Source: Sedimenticola thiotaurini | Lineage (GTDB): Bacteria; Pseudomonadota; Gammaproteobacteria; Chromatiales; Chromatiaceae | DNA length: 64,000 bases | Direction of reading: 5' to 3' | Assembly: GCA_007713595.1 (NCBI GenBank) | Contig: VMRY01000001.1 | Coordinates: 1-64,000, forward strand | Shown here: positions 38,045 to 45,478 of the stretch, one piece after another | How positions within the stretch are numbered: position 1 is the first letter of the stretch | Layout: each line of letters begins with the position of its first letter | The notes under the pieces: model-generated | Seen by the model: the letters and a program-made list of their open reading frames with translations, nothing else | Told to the model about the DNA's origin: nothing | Database searches by the model: none | Made by a program: the position numbers and the translations under genes

Positions 38045-38570
38045 TCACTCCTTTATCGGATCTGTAGTTTGGAGTGAAACACTACGAACCCACCTAATAC
38101 GATTATGTTTTTTTCGTGAATTGACAGGTAGAGTGGTCGAGACATACTTAGCAAGGTCAGCATATCACTTGTCTATACACCCAATCCCCTCTATGTCTTT
38201 GTACACGGGGAGCCGATTTCCTCGATACTTACGATACTTTGGCGAACCATATTCATCTTTAACCTGAATGTCATTTAATGTCAGATTTAGATCACCACCT
38301 TTATTATTTCCACTATACAAATAGATGATATAAGCATCCCCAACGCACTTTTCAGGGTATGTGCAAGTCCCTCTTAGCTCTAGGTAGCTTCCATACGTAT
38401 AAACCGGCGACTCCCCTCCATACGGAAAAAGGCTATTAGAATTAATATTTGTGTTGATTCCTGCGGCTAGCCTTAGATCAAAAGACTCTATATTTATACT
38501 AATAATGATTTATACTAATAATGGAATGTGTTTCTATAGACTTCTTCTTCGCATGCTTCTTTCGCGGCAT
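38045..38570 (-). pseudogene. Broken gene of unknown function (frameshift plus premature stop)
   Basis: Starts at the ATG at 38570 with AAAGGAGG 9 bases before it; the protein begins MPRKKHAKKKSIETHS. A 16-bp tandem duplication at 38492-38523 shifts the frame after about 20 codons. If one copy is removed the frame continues through sequence such as RLAAGINTNINSNSLFPYGG and LNLTLNDIQVKDEYGSPKYR to a TGA at 38165-38167; past this TGA the same frame stays open for 39 more codons (with HNRIRWVRSVSLQ) to 38045. Repaired length would be about 169 residues. No family was recognised. No membrane segment is evident, and Asn/Tyr-rich patches are. Confidence 0.65.
38492..38523. repeat. Perfect 16-bp tandem duplication
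   Basis: Two adjacent copies of ATTTATACTAATAATG. Its length is not a multiple of three, so it changes the frame of the minus-strand gene it lies in; loss of one copy would restore that frame. Confidence 0.95.
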
Positions 38571-38691
38571 TGCTCCCGGCCTCCTTTCATAGAGCGGGCA
38601 TTTATAAATCCCAAAGTACAATCAACTGTAGCACTGGCACAATAAAACTATCCACTGTCTAACTACAAGACCAACCAGTATAATCCTCAGC

Positions 38692-39324
38692 ATGTCTGAA
38701 TCTGCGATTAAAGCTAAGTTAATTGATTTTTTGTTAAGCCAGCCACTTCAAAGCAAACTAGTTATTGCAAATGAAATGGTGTTTGCTGATGGTAGCAGGC
38801 GTGCAGACTTGGTATTGATCACCAACGCCATTCAAGCATTCGAAATTAAAAGCGAGAAAGACAACCTGGACAAGCTTCCTGAACAATTAGCTGATTATGA
38901 AAAATACTTCCAATCTGTTTATGTCGTTTGCCACCGCAAACACCTTCAAAACATCAGAAAAATAAACAAAAAGTTTGGAATCTTACTGGCGACCAATGAT
39001 GGAATCATCAGCATCAGAAAAGCAACATATCGAAAACGGATTAAGCCTATATTTTTACTTGGGCATCTAGATAGAAATACCCTACTAGGTATTCTTAGAT
39101 TGACAGACTCAACTAGAAGACCAAAAGGCTATATCTCTATCAATGAACTTAGAACTTATTTATGCGGAAAGCTAGAGTATAAATTTCTCTATGACGCGGT
39201 CAAAGAATATTTATCCACAAAGTACGAGCGCTCAAATGATCAGTTTTTGAGTGAAAGAGGAGCAATAACAATTGAAGATGATTTACTTTTATTAAGCAAA
39301 ACCCAGCAAACCATAACCATGTAA
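38692..39324 (+). CDS. sce7726-family protein, putative PD-(D/E)XK nuclease
   Basis: 210 residues. The first 100 residues contain Glu28, Asp39 (in RRADLVLI) and Glu51-Ile-Lys53 (FEIKSEKDNLDKLPEQLADYE), the spacing expected of a PD-(D/E)XK nuclease core and typical of the sce7726 family. The second half is helical with no known motif. In other genomes sce7726-type proteins accompany sce7725/Beta-like proteins; here a Beta-family gene converges on it 27 bases away. Nuclease activity is inferred from motif layout only. Confidence 0.7.
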   Translation: MSESAIKAKLIDFLLSQPLQSKLVIANEMVFADGSRRADLVLITNAIQAFEIKSEKDNLDKLPEQLADYEKYFQSVYVVCHRKHLQNIRKINKKFGILLATNDGIISIRKATYRKRIKPIFLLGHLDRNTLLGILRLTDSTRRPKGYISINELRTYLCGKLEYKFLYDAVKEYLSTKYERSNDQFLSERGAITIEDDLLLLSKTQQTITM

Positions 39325-39351
39325 ACCAATATAGCACTACACTATCCAAAA

Positions 39352-40389
39352 CTACCGAATAGAAAAGTGCCTAGACATGTGAATATTCATTCTAACTGCA
39401 ATCCAAAACGAAGGACTTAATCCTCCAGGATTCCCATCAGCAGCGCTTCTTATCTGCTCATGCCCCCAACAATCAATGCTTAAATAATCAGGATGTGCAA
39501 CCATCTCTTCTGCCGCCCTGGCGTAACCACCAGCATGCCGTCTATATCGAGTATATATAACTGAGGTATCCAGGGAGACATCAATGCGCGGCACCCAAGT
39601 TCCACCTCGAGACTGATATCTCACTGGATGAATGGAGGCATAATCCCCGTAACAGAGATTCACCCCATTTCCCTTTAAATCCTGATATAACTTCTTTTCC
39701 AATAAGGGGATAATACCGTGGTCATCATAACAGTTGGACAATGCAACAACTGACGCAGGAAAAGAAGACGCACATACGACGATTGACCATGGATCGAAAC
39801 CTACAGGGAGCGCCGCGTATCTGTTAGCAACCAGCTCTAAAACGTTTTGATAGCTCTCCGCTACCACATAACCCGCATCAAAGACTAAAACCAACTCGTT
39901 ATCACTATTTAGTGCTGAACGTATAATATCTATATACCAGTTTATAGATTCATCATCAGGTTGAACACGAAGTGCAAGCTTTCTGTGGTTAGAAAGTAAC
40001 TGTTGAACTTCTTGTTTTATTACAACTTCCGGAGTATCTGAATAGAAGTGAATTGCCGGGATGATATTTAGATCAGGATATTCACCGAGGAACTCGACCC
40101 AGTTAAGGAATCCTCCTGTTTCATCTAATAAATCATTAATTTGATCATTAGAGAGGTCTTCATGAGCCGTGAGATCTAAAATAAACGGAATGTCACCTAC
40201 AATTTCAGCTATCTGCACCATTCTTTTGTGGACGTTTCCATCAGGTGCGTTTTTTGAGCGCCTTGATCTCGTAAGCTCAAATATAGGGGTAGTCTCCGCT
40301 TTAACTTCACCCCTCAAGAAGGAGTAACCTTTAAGCTCAGCATCTGTTGACTTAATAATTGGTACGTAGGTAGGGCGTCTATATTCCAT
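39352..40389 (-). CDS. Beta-family protein
   Basis: 345 residues. The N-terminus YVPIIKSTDAELKGYSFL, the alternating strand/helix layout (FILDLTA, NIIPAIHFYS, ALRVQPDD, LVLVFDAGYV, SIVVCASSFPAS) and the C-terminal YGDYASIHPVRY with HEQIRSAA fit the Beta_protein family, probably a TIM-barrel-like fold. Function is unknown; members are found in phage and mobile DNA. The start overlaps the ImmA-family stop by one base, so the two are co-translated. Confidence 0.7.
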   Translation of the reverse strand: MEYRRPTYVPIIKSTDAELKGYSFLRGEVKAETTPIFELTRSRRSKNAPDGNVHKRMVQIAEIVGDIPFILDLTAHEDLSNDQINDLLDETGGFLNWVEFLGEYPDLNIIPAIHFYSDTPEVVIKQEVQQLLSNHRKLALRVQPDDESINWYIDIIRSALNSDNELVLVFDAGYVVAESYQNVLELVANRYAALPVGFDPWSIVVCASSFPASVVALSNCYDDHGIIPLLEKKLYQDLKGNGVNLCYGDYASIHPVRYQSRGGTWVPRIDVSLDTSVIYTRYRRHAGGYARAAEEMVAHPDYLSIDCWGHEQIRSAADGNPGGLSPSFWIAVRMNIHMSRHFSIR

Positions 40390-40931
40390 TACAAACCATG
40401 ACCAGAAAATCCTAAATTCTTGGCCCTGATCCTAACAGCTAAAGCAGAAACATTAAAGTGCGAAGCAATATCCTCAACTTGATCCGAAACGCCTGATAGA
40501 AAACGACGGAACTCAGCCTCTGGCATTAACAGATTGGCGGCAAAGACATTTGCTTCTGCTTCTTCAGAATTACTATCCAGATTATTCCTGTACAGAATCT
40601 TATCAACAAACTCACGGCCGTTTTTTTGATGTAGAACAAAGTGTCCTAGCTCATGAGCCAGTGTGAAGCGCTGCCGGCGGGGGTGATGAAGATTATTCAC
40701 ACCAATCACCCAATGCTCATCCATCCTCTTTAAATATCCGGAAGTTTCGTCATCCATTGCCTCACGCCGTATACGAATATTTAAGATTCGAATTAAACCA
40801 TCAACATCAAGCGGGACATCCGACAAACCATGCCTTTTCGCCAATGCAATGAGCTCATCAGCAGAATTGCAGCTATATATATCGCGCTCTGAAACTACTC
40901 TTTTTGGATTTTTTCGCCTCATGACAGCCAT
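40389..40931 (-). CDS. ImmA/IrrE-family metallopeptidase
   Basis: 180 residues from the ATG at 40931, chosen because GGAGG lies 8 bases before it and it sits just beyond the upstream gene's stop. The zinc site is HELGH (93-97) in RFTLAHELGHFVLH, with a third ligand from the EEAEANVFAANLLMP segment (about 124-128). A C-terminal helix-turn-helix-like piece (VEDIASHFNVSALAVRIRA) follows. In known systems such proteases cleave a repressor or antitoxin to switch on a phage or toxin. There is no fused Xre domain, so the target may be the neighbouring proteins. Confidence 0.9.
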   Translation of the reverse strand: MAVMRRKNPKRVVSERDIYSCNSADELIALAKRHGLSDVPLDVDGLIRILNIRIRREAMDDETSGYLKRMDEHWVIGVNNLHHPRRQRFTLAHELGHFVLHQKNGREFVDKILYRNNLDSNSEEAEANVFAANLLMPEAEFRRFLSGVSDQVEDIASHFNVSALAVRIRAKNLGFSGHGL

Positions 40932-40932
40932 A

Positions 40933-41544
40933 TTAAATGCCTCCTTCATCCCGGATTGAAATACGCCCTTTTGCTCCCTCCATTTCCTCACTATCAATTG
41001 ACGCCAGTTTTTCTTCAATCACTACCAAGCGTTCTTCGAATAGTCCCATGGACTCCATACTTTCCTCAATAATTTGTAAATCAGGCTTTAGAGATTCCTT
41101 CAATTCCTTGGTCTCAATAACCGTTTGACTTAATACATGAGTTTTTAACAGTTCATAAAACTTTTGAGACTCGAAATATTTTTCAACAGCAGCAATCGCC
41201 TGCGCCTCAGCTACAGACTCAGAACCGGCCCGTACATACATGAAAGCCACGACGCCAAGAACACCTATGATAACTACAAGAAATTCAATAATGCTTGAGT
41301 AAAAGTTACTTATATCACCTATCAAATCACCGGTATTAACTACATACCCTTTTTCGATTAAGCCCTTAATTTGGACAGCATCTGAAACTGGTATTTTATG
41401 GTCGTCAAGAGAACTAAACACATAACCATGAGCATTCAGAATTGTTTGCTCGACGGCATCCCCGCCAAAGAAAAAAAATGTTACGAAGAGGAATAGTACG
41501 CTACCAAGCACACTGCCAAGAACAACTAAAATTCCCTTACTCAC
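40933..41544 (-). CDS. Two-helix membrane protein with a long cytoplasmic coiled coil
   Basis: 203 residues from a GTG at 41544, preceded by GGAAGG; an in-frame GTG at 41610 would add 22 residues with a poorly placed ribosome site. Two membrane segments (about 4-26 and 88-110 in this numbering) bracket a short external loop; the rest is highly charged and helical (KELKESLKPDLQIIEESMESMGLFEERLVVIEEKLASID), predicted coiled coil. No known family recognised. It is first in a tight operon with the ImmA- and Beta-family genes and could be the membrane-acting member. Confidence 0.7.
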   Translation of the reverse strand: MSKGILVVLGSVLGSVLFLFVTFFFFGGDAVEQTILNAHGYVFSSLDDHKIPVSDAVQIKGLIEKGYVVNTGDLIGDISNFYSSIIEFLVVIIGVLGVVAFMYVRAGSESVAEAQAIAAVEKYFESQKFYELLKTHVLSQTVIETKELKESLKPDLQIIEESMESMGLFEERLVVIEEKLASIDSEEMEGAKGRISIRDEGGI

Positions 41545-41802
41545 CGTTACAAACCCTTCCTTGTCTATATTCAAAGCACCCTGCAGGAAAAGAGCGTTGA
41601 TTATGCCCACCCTCCACGAGAAACACTACTACTTGTTATTTAGCACAGTACGTAGAACATAGCAAGAACAAACAAAAGATTGATGGATAACAATTCTACG
41701 CTATAAAGCGGTCTCTTTTGATGCTACGAATTTAAAATAATATTAATATCTACCCATCCTCTAGCCTCTACCGCACTCTATCCTGCCAAGAAGAGACACC
41801 AA

Positions 41803-41943
41803 TCACCCCTTCCCCTCCGCGTGCTCTTCCAGCACCAGCCCTATGTAGTCCGACAGACTGCGCCTGTCCTGGTTCGCTAATTTTTGCAGCTGTTCCTTCA
41901 GTTCCTTAGAAATACGGATAGTCAATGTTGCATTTTTTGCCAT
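41803..41943 (-). CDS. Small ribbon-helix-helix protein (Arc/CopG type)
   Basis: 46 residues, below usual size limits: MAKNATLTIRISKELKEQLQ then KLANQDRRSLSDYIGLVLEE. The pattern strand (TLTIRIS), helix, turn with Arg-Arg-Ser-Leu-Ser, helix is that of a ribbon-helix-helix DNA-binding dimer, as in many antitoxins. It diverges from the gene starting at 42045, with an inverted repeat in between that could be its operator. No toxin gene follows it. Confidence 0.75.
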   Translation of the reverse strand: MAKNATLTIRISKELKEQLQKLANQDRRSLSDYIGLVLEEHAEGKG

Positions 41944-41956
41944 ATCGCCCTCATAC

Positions 41957-42027
41957 AATGTCTTACAAACGATTGCAATACTACAGCCGATATCGCAGCA
42001 TCGCTATAGATGACATTGCAAGACAAT
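41957..42027. promoter_or_regulatory. Inverted repeat in a divergent promoter region
   Basis: GTCTTACAA (41960-41968) and TTGCAAGAC (42016-42024) are inverted copies with one mismatch, 47 bases apart, between the ribbon-helix-helix gene and the plus-strand gene at 42045. Candidate operator for the small DNA-binding protein. Confidence 0.4.
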
Positions 42028-42044
42028 AGAGGAGAAACCACATA

Positions 42045-42279
42045 ATGCCTAGTTTGATCCAATTTCCAACAAAACAAAGAGAAGCCGTCACCGCCTTTCA
42101 GCAAACAGCTGAAGAGATAGGGGCAGAACCGCGATACATCAGGAACAAGCAAGTAACAGCGATGATGCAGGCCTCTCTCGACCGACTTCGCCTCGCCTCG
42201 CCTCGCCAAGAACGGCGGCACACCCTCAGCAGAGGAGCTGCTGAACATTGCCGCTTTTCTACGGGATGAGGCGCTGTAA
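42045..42279 (+). pseudogene. Small gene frameshifted in a pentanucleotide repeat
   Basis: Starts MPSLIQFPTKQREAVTAFQQ with GGAG 10 bases before the ATG. The frame is lost in a CGCCT run at 42189-42207. As it stands the product would be 74 residues ending in a compositionally odd tail (SPRQERRHTLSRG). Removing two repeat units joins the first part to LAKNGGTPSAEELLNIAAFL and a stop at 42277-42279, giving 74 well-formed residues. That the alternative tail looks more protein-like is my reading; the family is unknown. It is divergent from the ribbon-helix-helix gene. Confidence 0.6.
42189..42207. repeat. Pentanucleotide repeat (CGCCT, 3.8 copies)
   Basis: CGCCT three times followed by CGCC within a coding sequence. 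One added unit, or loss of two, would bring the 3' frame back into register, so length change by slippage could switch the product. Confidence 0.85.
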
Positions 42280-42494
42280 CTCTTTTAGGAAAAACGCCAC
42301 GCCCAACTTAATATCGACTCATCGAACTGCCCGAGAGCAGACAGCTTACCGAAAAAGAGCCAATCAATAGGTTAGGTGCGATTACTGAAATGCTGATGAA
42401 GCGAGGCACGTAAGAAAAACCGGACAAACCTTTCCCTCGATTTTCTCAAGGATGTTGATGGGTATCAATTCTGATGCACTGGACTAGGAGTGAC
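42280..42494 (+). other. Gap with a possible gene remnant
   Basis: 215 bases. The frame 42315-42413 is open for 32 codons (RLIELPESRQ...EMLMKRGT, then stop) and looks protein-like, but has no start or ribosome site; an adjacent frame before it (KRHAQLNID) may be the other half of the same decayed gene. Confidence 0.3.
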
Positions 42495-42623
42495 ATGATG
42501 TTGTCTTATGAGAAAAATGTATTGAAACTGTCCTGGGTCGCCGGTCGAATCATCGGCTTACTATCTGAAGAAGAGTGGCTAATTCTGATAATCGGCCTCG
42601 TCTTAATTTTGAGTACTATTTAG
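42495..42623 (+). CDS. 42-residue single-helix membrane protein
   Basis: Begins MMLSYEKNVLKLSWVAGRII and ends with a very hydrophobic helix (EEEWLILIIGLVLILSTI) at the C-terminus. AGGAG lies 4 bases before the first ATG and 7 before the second (42498), which is the better-spaced start. A strong terminator follows 12 bases after the stop. Ribosome site, short hydrophobic product and own terminator argue for a real small gene; type I-like toxins and small regulators both look like this. No family recognised. Confidence 0.6.
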   Translation: MMLSYEKNVLKLSWVAGRIIGLLSEEEWLILIIGLVLILSTI

Positions 42624-42634
42624 TATAAAGGGAT

Positions 42635-42671
42635 ATACTCGGTGCCCGTCTACATGGGCACCGGGTATTTT
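42635..42671 (+). terminator. Rho-independent terminator of the 42-residue gene
   Basis: 13-bp stem ATACTCGGTGCCC (42635-42647) with GGGCACCGGGTAT (42656-42668, one G-T pair), 8-nt loop, then TTT. Confidence 0.85.
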
Positions 42672-42678
42672 CATTCAC

Positions 42679-42885
42679 TCATGCCGCCTGTGATCGACTC
42701 AATTCCAACCACAGCCCCACACTAACCCCAGCCACTGCCGCGACTCGGCTAAACGCACGCCCCGACTCCCAACGCTCGCCGGTGCTCTTGTCACATATTA
42801 CATAATCCTCACCGTCGCTGGGTAGCTGAATTCGCGCCCGGTGTCGATCTCGCTTTCTAATCCCTTCAAAATAATAACCCGCCAC
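42679..42885 (-). CDS. Small hypothetical protein
   Basis: 68 residues from a GTG start; no strong ribosome site before it. The sequence (GYYFEGIRKRDRHRARIQLP, ICDKSTGERWESGRAF) is charged and has no membrane helix. It lies next to the terminator on the opposite strand. Reported as plausible coding on composition only; no family recognised. Confidence 0.4.
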   Translation of the reverse strand: MAGYYFEGIRKRDRHRARIQLPSDGEDYVICDKSTGERWESGRAFSRVAAVAGVSVGLWLELSRSQAA

Positions 42886-42960
42886 GCTATTGAGCTACTG
42901 GATTAGCACATGCTATGCCACTAGACTGATAGCAATACAGTAGCGAAGGACCGATTTCCT

Positions 42961-43107
42961 ATGGGCATAAAACAACGCATCTGGGAGATCGTAGAGCCGG
43001 CAAAATCCGGCGATAAGCTGAGCCACTACTTTGATATTGGCCTGATGGTATTAATCATATTGAATGTGATTGCGGTTGTAATCGAAACTGCCACAATAAA
43101 AGACAAC
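42961..43107 (+). pseudogene. Truncated 5' end of an ion-channel (ion_trans) gene
   Basis: Begins MGIKQRIWEIVEPAKSGDKL and includes one complete membrane segment (FDIGLMVLIILNVIAVVIET), the N-terminus and S1 helix typical of voltage-gated-like bacterial channels. AAGGA precedes the ATG. Homology ends at about codon 45 and the frame then runs into the 3' end of the minus-strand thioredoxin gene, so S2-S6 and the pore are missing. It marks a rearrangement junction. Confidence 0.6.
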
Positions 43108-43581
43108 TCACTGATCAATAAATTCTTTCACCATCTTTGCGGTTAGCGCGCCGACATGCTTTGCAACAACCTCACCCTTTGGTGAAATCAGATAGGATGT
43201 AGGAATTCCAGGCAGCGCACCAAAATATGTCTGGTCAGATGGTGCTGCAGTCCAGACAGGGTAGAGAATCTTCTGATCTTCTATAAAAATCTGCAGCAGA
43301 TCTGAATCAAACCCCTCCATATTGATACCGACAACGACCGCACCAGCATCAAGGTGCCCCGCATGAAGTTTATTCAGTTCTGGAATCTCTTCCAGACAGG
43401 GAACACACCATGTTGCCCAGTAGTTTACTAACAGCCACTTCCCACGAAACTCATCGAATGAGCGTTCCACACCAGAGAGATCATATACCTTGGAACCATT
43501 TGCATTCGCCACACACAGAGAAAGCAGCCAAATCAAGCAGGTAAAAACAAGCTTTGAATTTACATTGGGCGGGTTTCTCAT
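43108..43581 (-). CDS. TlpA/ResA-like periplasmic thioredoxin
   Basis: 157 residues from the ATG at 43581 (AGGA about 10 bases before); a longer frame to 43668 overlaps tonB and has no signal-like start. Signal peptide about 1-28, then a thioredoxin fold with the active site YWATWCVPC (Cys59, Cys62) and the cis-Pro region ALPGIPTSYLISP. It is the last gene of the TonB operon and probably reduces a periplasmic or receptor-bound target, fed by the CcdA-like membrane protein of the same operon. Confidence 0.85.
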   Translation of the reverse strand: MRNPPNVNSKLVFTCLIWLLSLCVANANGSKVYDLSGVERSFDEFRGKWLLVNYWATWCVPCLEEIPELNKLHAGHLDAGAVVVGINMEGFDSDLLQIFIEDQKILYPVWTAAPSDQTYFGALPGIPTSYLISPKGEVVAKHVGALTAKMVKEFIDQ

Positions 43582-43651
43582 AAACCGAATTTCCTGGGTA
43601 AAACCTAATCCTGAGCATGTTATTGCGATTGCAATTTCTTTCTCATAACAG

Positions 43652-44428
43652 TTACATCGAGAGCGCATATTTCAAATAGAAGCTGATCTGAATAGGCCAC
43701 TCAACAGCCACATCTGCTGAGGGTAACGGTAACGCCCTTTCAAGCGCACGCTGCGTGGCCTTATTGAGAAGCGCATGACCACCCGTTACCTGAAGCCCGC
43801 TGATAATACCACCCTCTGACAGACTAAAGCTGACCTTCACCCTGCCTTCAATACCTCTTTTTCTGGCAGGCAAAGGGTATTTCTTAAATCGCTCTATATG
43901 CTTCAGTAACTGAGTGACATAGAGATTTCGCATCTGTTCCAGATCAACTGCCTGCGGTGGCAGTTCTGATATAGGCGCTGTGGTAGATAGCGCTTTTACC
44001 GAGTGAGTTTCTGTTACAGGCTCCTTGACGATCTTCGGAGCTGGCTTGGGTTCCGGTTTAGGCTTGGGCTTGGGCTTGGGCTTGGGTTCCGGTTTAGGCT
44101 TTGGCTCTGGCTTTGGCTTTGGCTCTGGCTTTGGCTTTGGCTCTGGCTTTGGCTCTGGCTTTGGCTTTGGCTCTGGTTTGGGCTCTGGTTTGGGCTCTGG
44201 TTTGGGCTCTGGCTTGGGCTCTGGCTTGGGTTTGGGTTCTGAAACAGCCTTCTCTTCAACAGGTTGCATTTCAGAAAAATTAATTCTTACCGAAGTCGTA
44301 CTGACCTTTACCGCTCTTTCAGGAACAGTCACAACCTGTGCACGCCAAATACCTGCCACCAGTAAAAAATGTGCGGCTAAAGAACCGGCAATGGCAAACA
44401 GTCGCCAATTGATATCACGCTCAATCAC
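43652..44428 (-). CDS. tonB: Energy transducer TonB
   Basis: 258 residues. Membrane anchor with the S-x3-H motif ([14 protein letters not shown], about 15-28), a long rod of alternating Pro-Lys and Pro-Glu (64-130) that spans the periplasm, and a C-terminal TonB domain (about 170-258, [24 protein letters not shown]). Couples proton motive force through ExbBD to the receptor encoded upstream in the same operon. Start overlaps the exbD stop by 4 bases. Confidence 0.93.
   Translation of the reverse strand: MIERDINWRLFAIAGSLAAHFLLVAGIWRAQVVTVPERAVKVSTTSVRINFSEMQPVEEKAVSEPKPKPEPKPEPKPEPKPEPKPEPKPKPEPKPEPKPKPEPKPKPEPKPKPEPKPKPKPKPKPEPKPAPKIVKEPVTETHSVKALSTTAPISELPPQAVDLEQMRNLYVTQLLKHIERFKKYPLPARKRGIEGRVKVSFSLSEGGIISGLQVTGGHALLNKATQRALERALPLPSADVAVEWPIQISFYLKYALSM
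44039..44239 (-). repeat. Low-complexity repeat encoding the Pro-Lys/Pro-Glu rod of TonB
   Basis: About 200 bases of imperfect hexamer/12-mer tandem repeats (GGCTTT/GGCTCT units on the plus strand). Unit lengths are multiples of three, so copy-number changes keep the frame and only alter rod length. Confidence 0.9.
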
Positions 44429-44826
44429 GGTTTTTCTGTTTGTATATCCAATGCATCAGCCCCGGCCAAGCGTACTGCATCAATGATTTGAACGGCCTTT
44501 CCGAATTGAGCTTGTTGGTCACCCTTCAGACGAACAAAATTTTTCTCTGGAGAGTGTAGTGCACCCTTGATAACTTCCGTTAGATCAGACAGCTCGGTGA
44601 TCACCCCGTCAACATAGAGCTCACCTTGTGGAGTAAGGTGAACTGTTACATATTGATCATTTTCAAGAGGATCACTACTACTCGCTTTAGGTAGCTGAAT
44701 ATCAATACGCTCTTCTTCAATAAAGTGCGCAGTCAACATAAAGAAGACCAATAAAAGGAAAACGATATCAATCAGTGGTGTCAGGTTTAACACCACATTT
44801 GAATGACGCTTAGGCTCAGACACCAT
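44425..44826 (-). CDS. exbD: Biopolymer transport protein ExbD
   Basis: 133 residues. One N-terminal membrane helix with the essential Asp in [19 protein letters not shown], followed by a periplasmic domain ([23 protein letters not shown]-type motif [20 protein letters not shown]). Part of the ExbBD motor for TonB. Overlaps exbB by 11 bases. Confidence 0.94.
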   Translation of the reverse strand: MVSEPKRHSNVVLNLTPLIDIVFLLLVFFMLTAHFIEEERIDIQLPKASSSDPLENDQYVTVHLTPQGELYVDGVITELSDLTEVIKGALHSPEKNFVRLKGDQQAQFGKAVQIIDAVRLAGADALDIQTEKP

Positions 44827-45478
44827 CAGTTATCTGTTCCCAGTGATGAGGCGCATCCAGACTGACTTCAGCACCCTGGTCGCTAACTCTCCGTTCCAGC
44901 AACAACGCGATGCAGGCATTCATGGATTGATTTCTCCGTTCTACCGCACCCTCAAGAAAATGCAACAGAATCAACAGTGGAATGGCAACAGCAAGACCAA
45001 CGCCTGTTGTAATCATGGCCTCCCAGATACCGCCAGCCAAAGCCTGTGCATCCACCTTACCGCCGGCCTGTTCAATAACCATAAAGGCCTTGATCATACC
45101 CGTGATAGTTCCCAACAGACCGAGCAATGGAGCTGTATTTCCGAGAATACCTAATGTACGCAGGCCAAACTCCATCCGCTGTAGCTCATGACTGCGGACA
45201 CGATCTCCTACGCTTCTTAAATCTTTCACACCTTCAGCATCCGCTGTAATTATTGCATCAACAATCCGATATTCTGGACCTTGCCCGGCACCTGATTCAG
45301 TTAATACTTTCGGATGATCAAGCAATGAACCCAATCCCTTTATAACCTGAGCAGGCAACCGTCGCTGGCGTAAAAATAGCAGCGAGCGCTCGATTACTAT
45401 GGCAACACCAATGGCAGAATAGCAGATCAGTATCCAAACTACCGGCCCACCCTTGGTTATTAACTCTTCCATATTCAT
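44816..45478 (-). CDS. exbB: Biopolymer transport protein ExbB (MotA/TolQ/ExbB family)
   Basis: 220 residues from the ATG at 45478, which overlaps the upstream stop as ATGA; a few more codons to 45490 are open but unlikely to be used. Three membrane helices; the family block LGILGNTAPLLGLLGTITGMIKAF and the third helix ITTGVGLAVAIPLLILLHF are intact. Forms the proton channel with ExbD. Confidence 0.93.
   Translation of the reverse strand: MNMEELITKGGPVVWILICYSAIGVAIVIERSLLFLRQRRLPAQVIKGLGSLLDHPKVLTESGAGQGPEYRIVDAIITADAEGVKDLRSVGDRVRSHELQRMEFGLRTLGILGNTAPLLGLLGTITGMIKAFMVIEQAGGKVDAQALAGGIWEAMITTGVGLAVAIPLLILLHFLEGAVERRNQSMNACIALLLERRVSDQGAEVSLDAPHHWEQITDGV

Larger units (their letters stand above)
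37882..43107. mobile_element. Probable genomic island next to tRNA-Arg
   Basis: Starts immediately at the tRNA 3' end. The stretch is visibly richer in A and T than the flanks and contains ImmA/IrrE, Beta-family and sce7726-type genes, a ribbon-helix-helix protein and several broken genes; it ends at a truncated ion-channel gene. No integrase and no second copy of the tRNA 3' end were found, so the boundaries and mobility are inferred, and the right edge is uncertain. Confidence 0.5.

Noticed and set aside
38165-38167. In-frame TGA as selenocysteine
   Set aside because: No SECIS-like stem was evident after it, and the same gene already carries a frameshift, so decay is simpler.
38019-38645. 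Two plus-strand frames (38019-38267 and 38451-38645)
   Set aside because: Both are antisense to the broken minus-strand gene, which has a strong ribosome site and a far more protein-like sequence.
37882-43107. Phage or integrative element with integrase and att repeat
   Set aside because: No tyrosine or serine recombinase and no second copy of the tRNA 3' end were found; only an island of uncertain mobility is claimed.
44003-44283. Long frames of alternating Leu-Trp, Gly-Leu or Ala-Leu on both strands
   Set aside because: They are other-frame readings of the Pro-Lys/Pro-Glu repeat of tonB, created by its low complexity.
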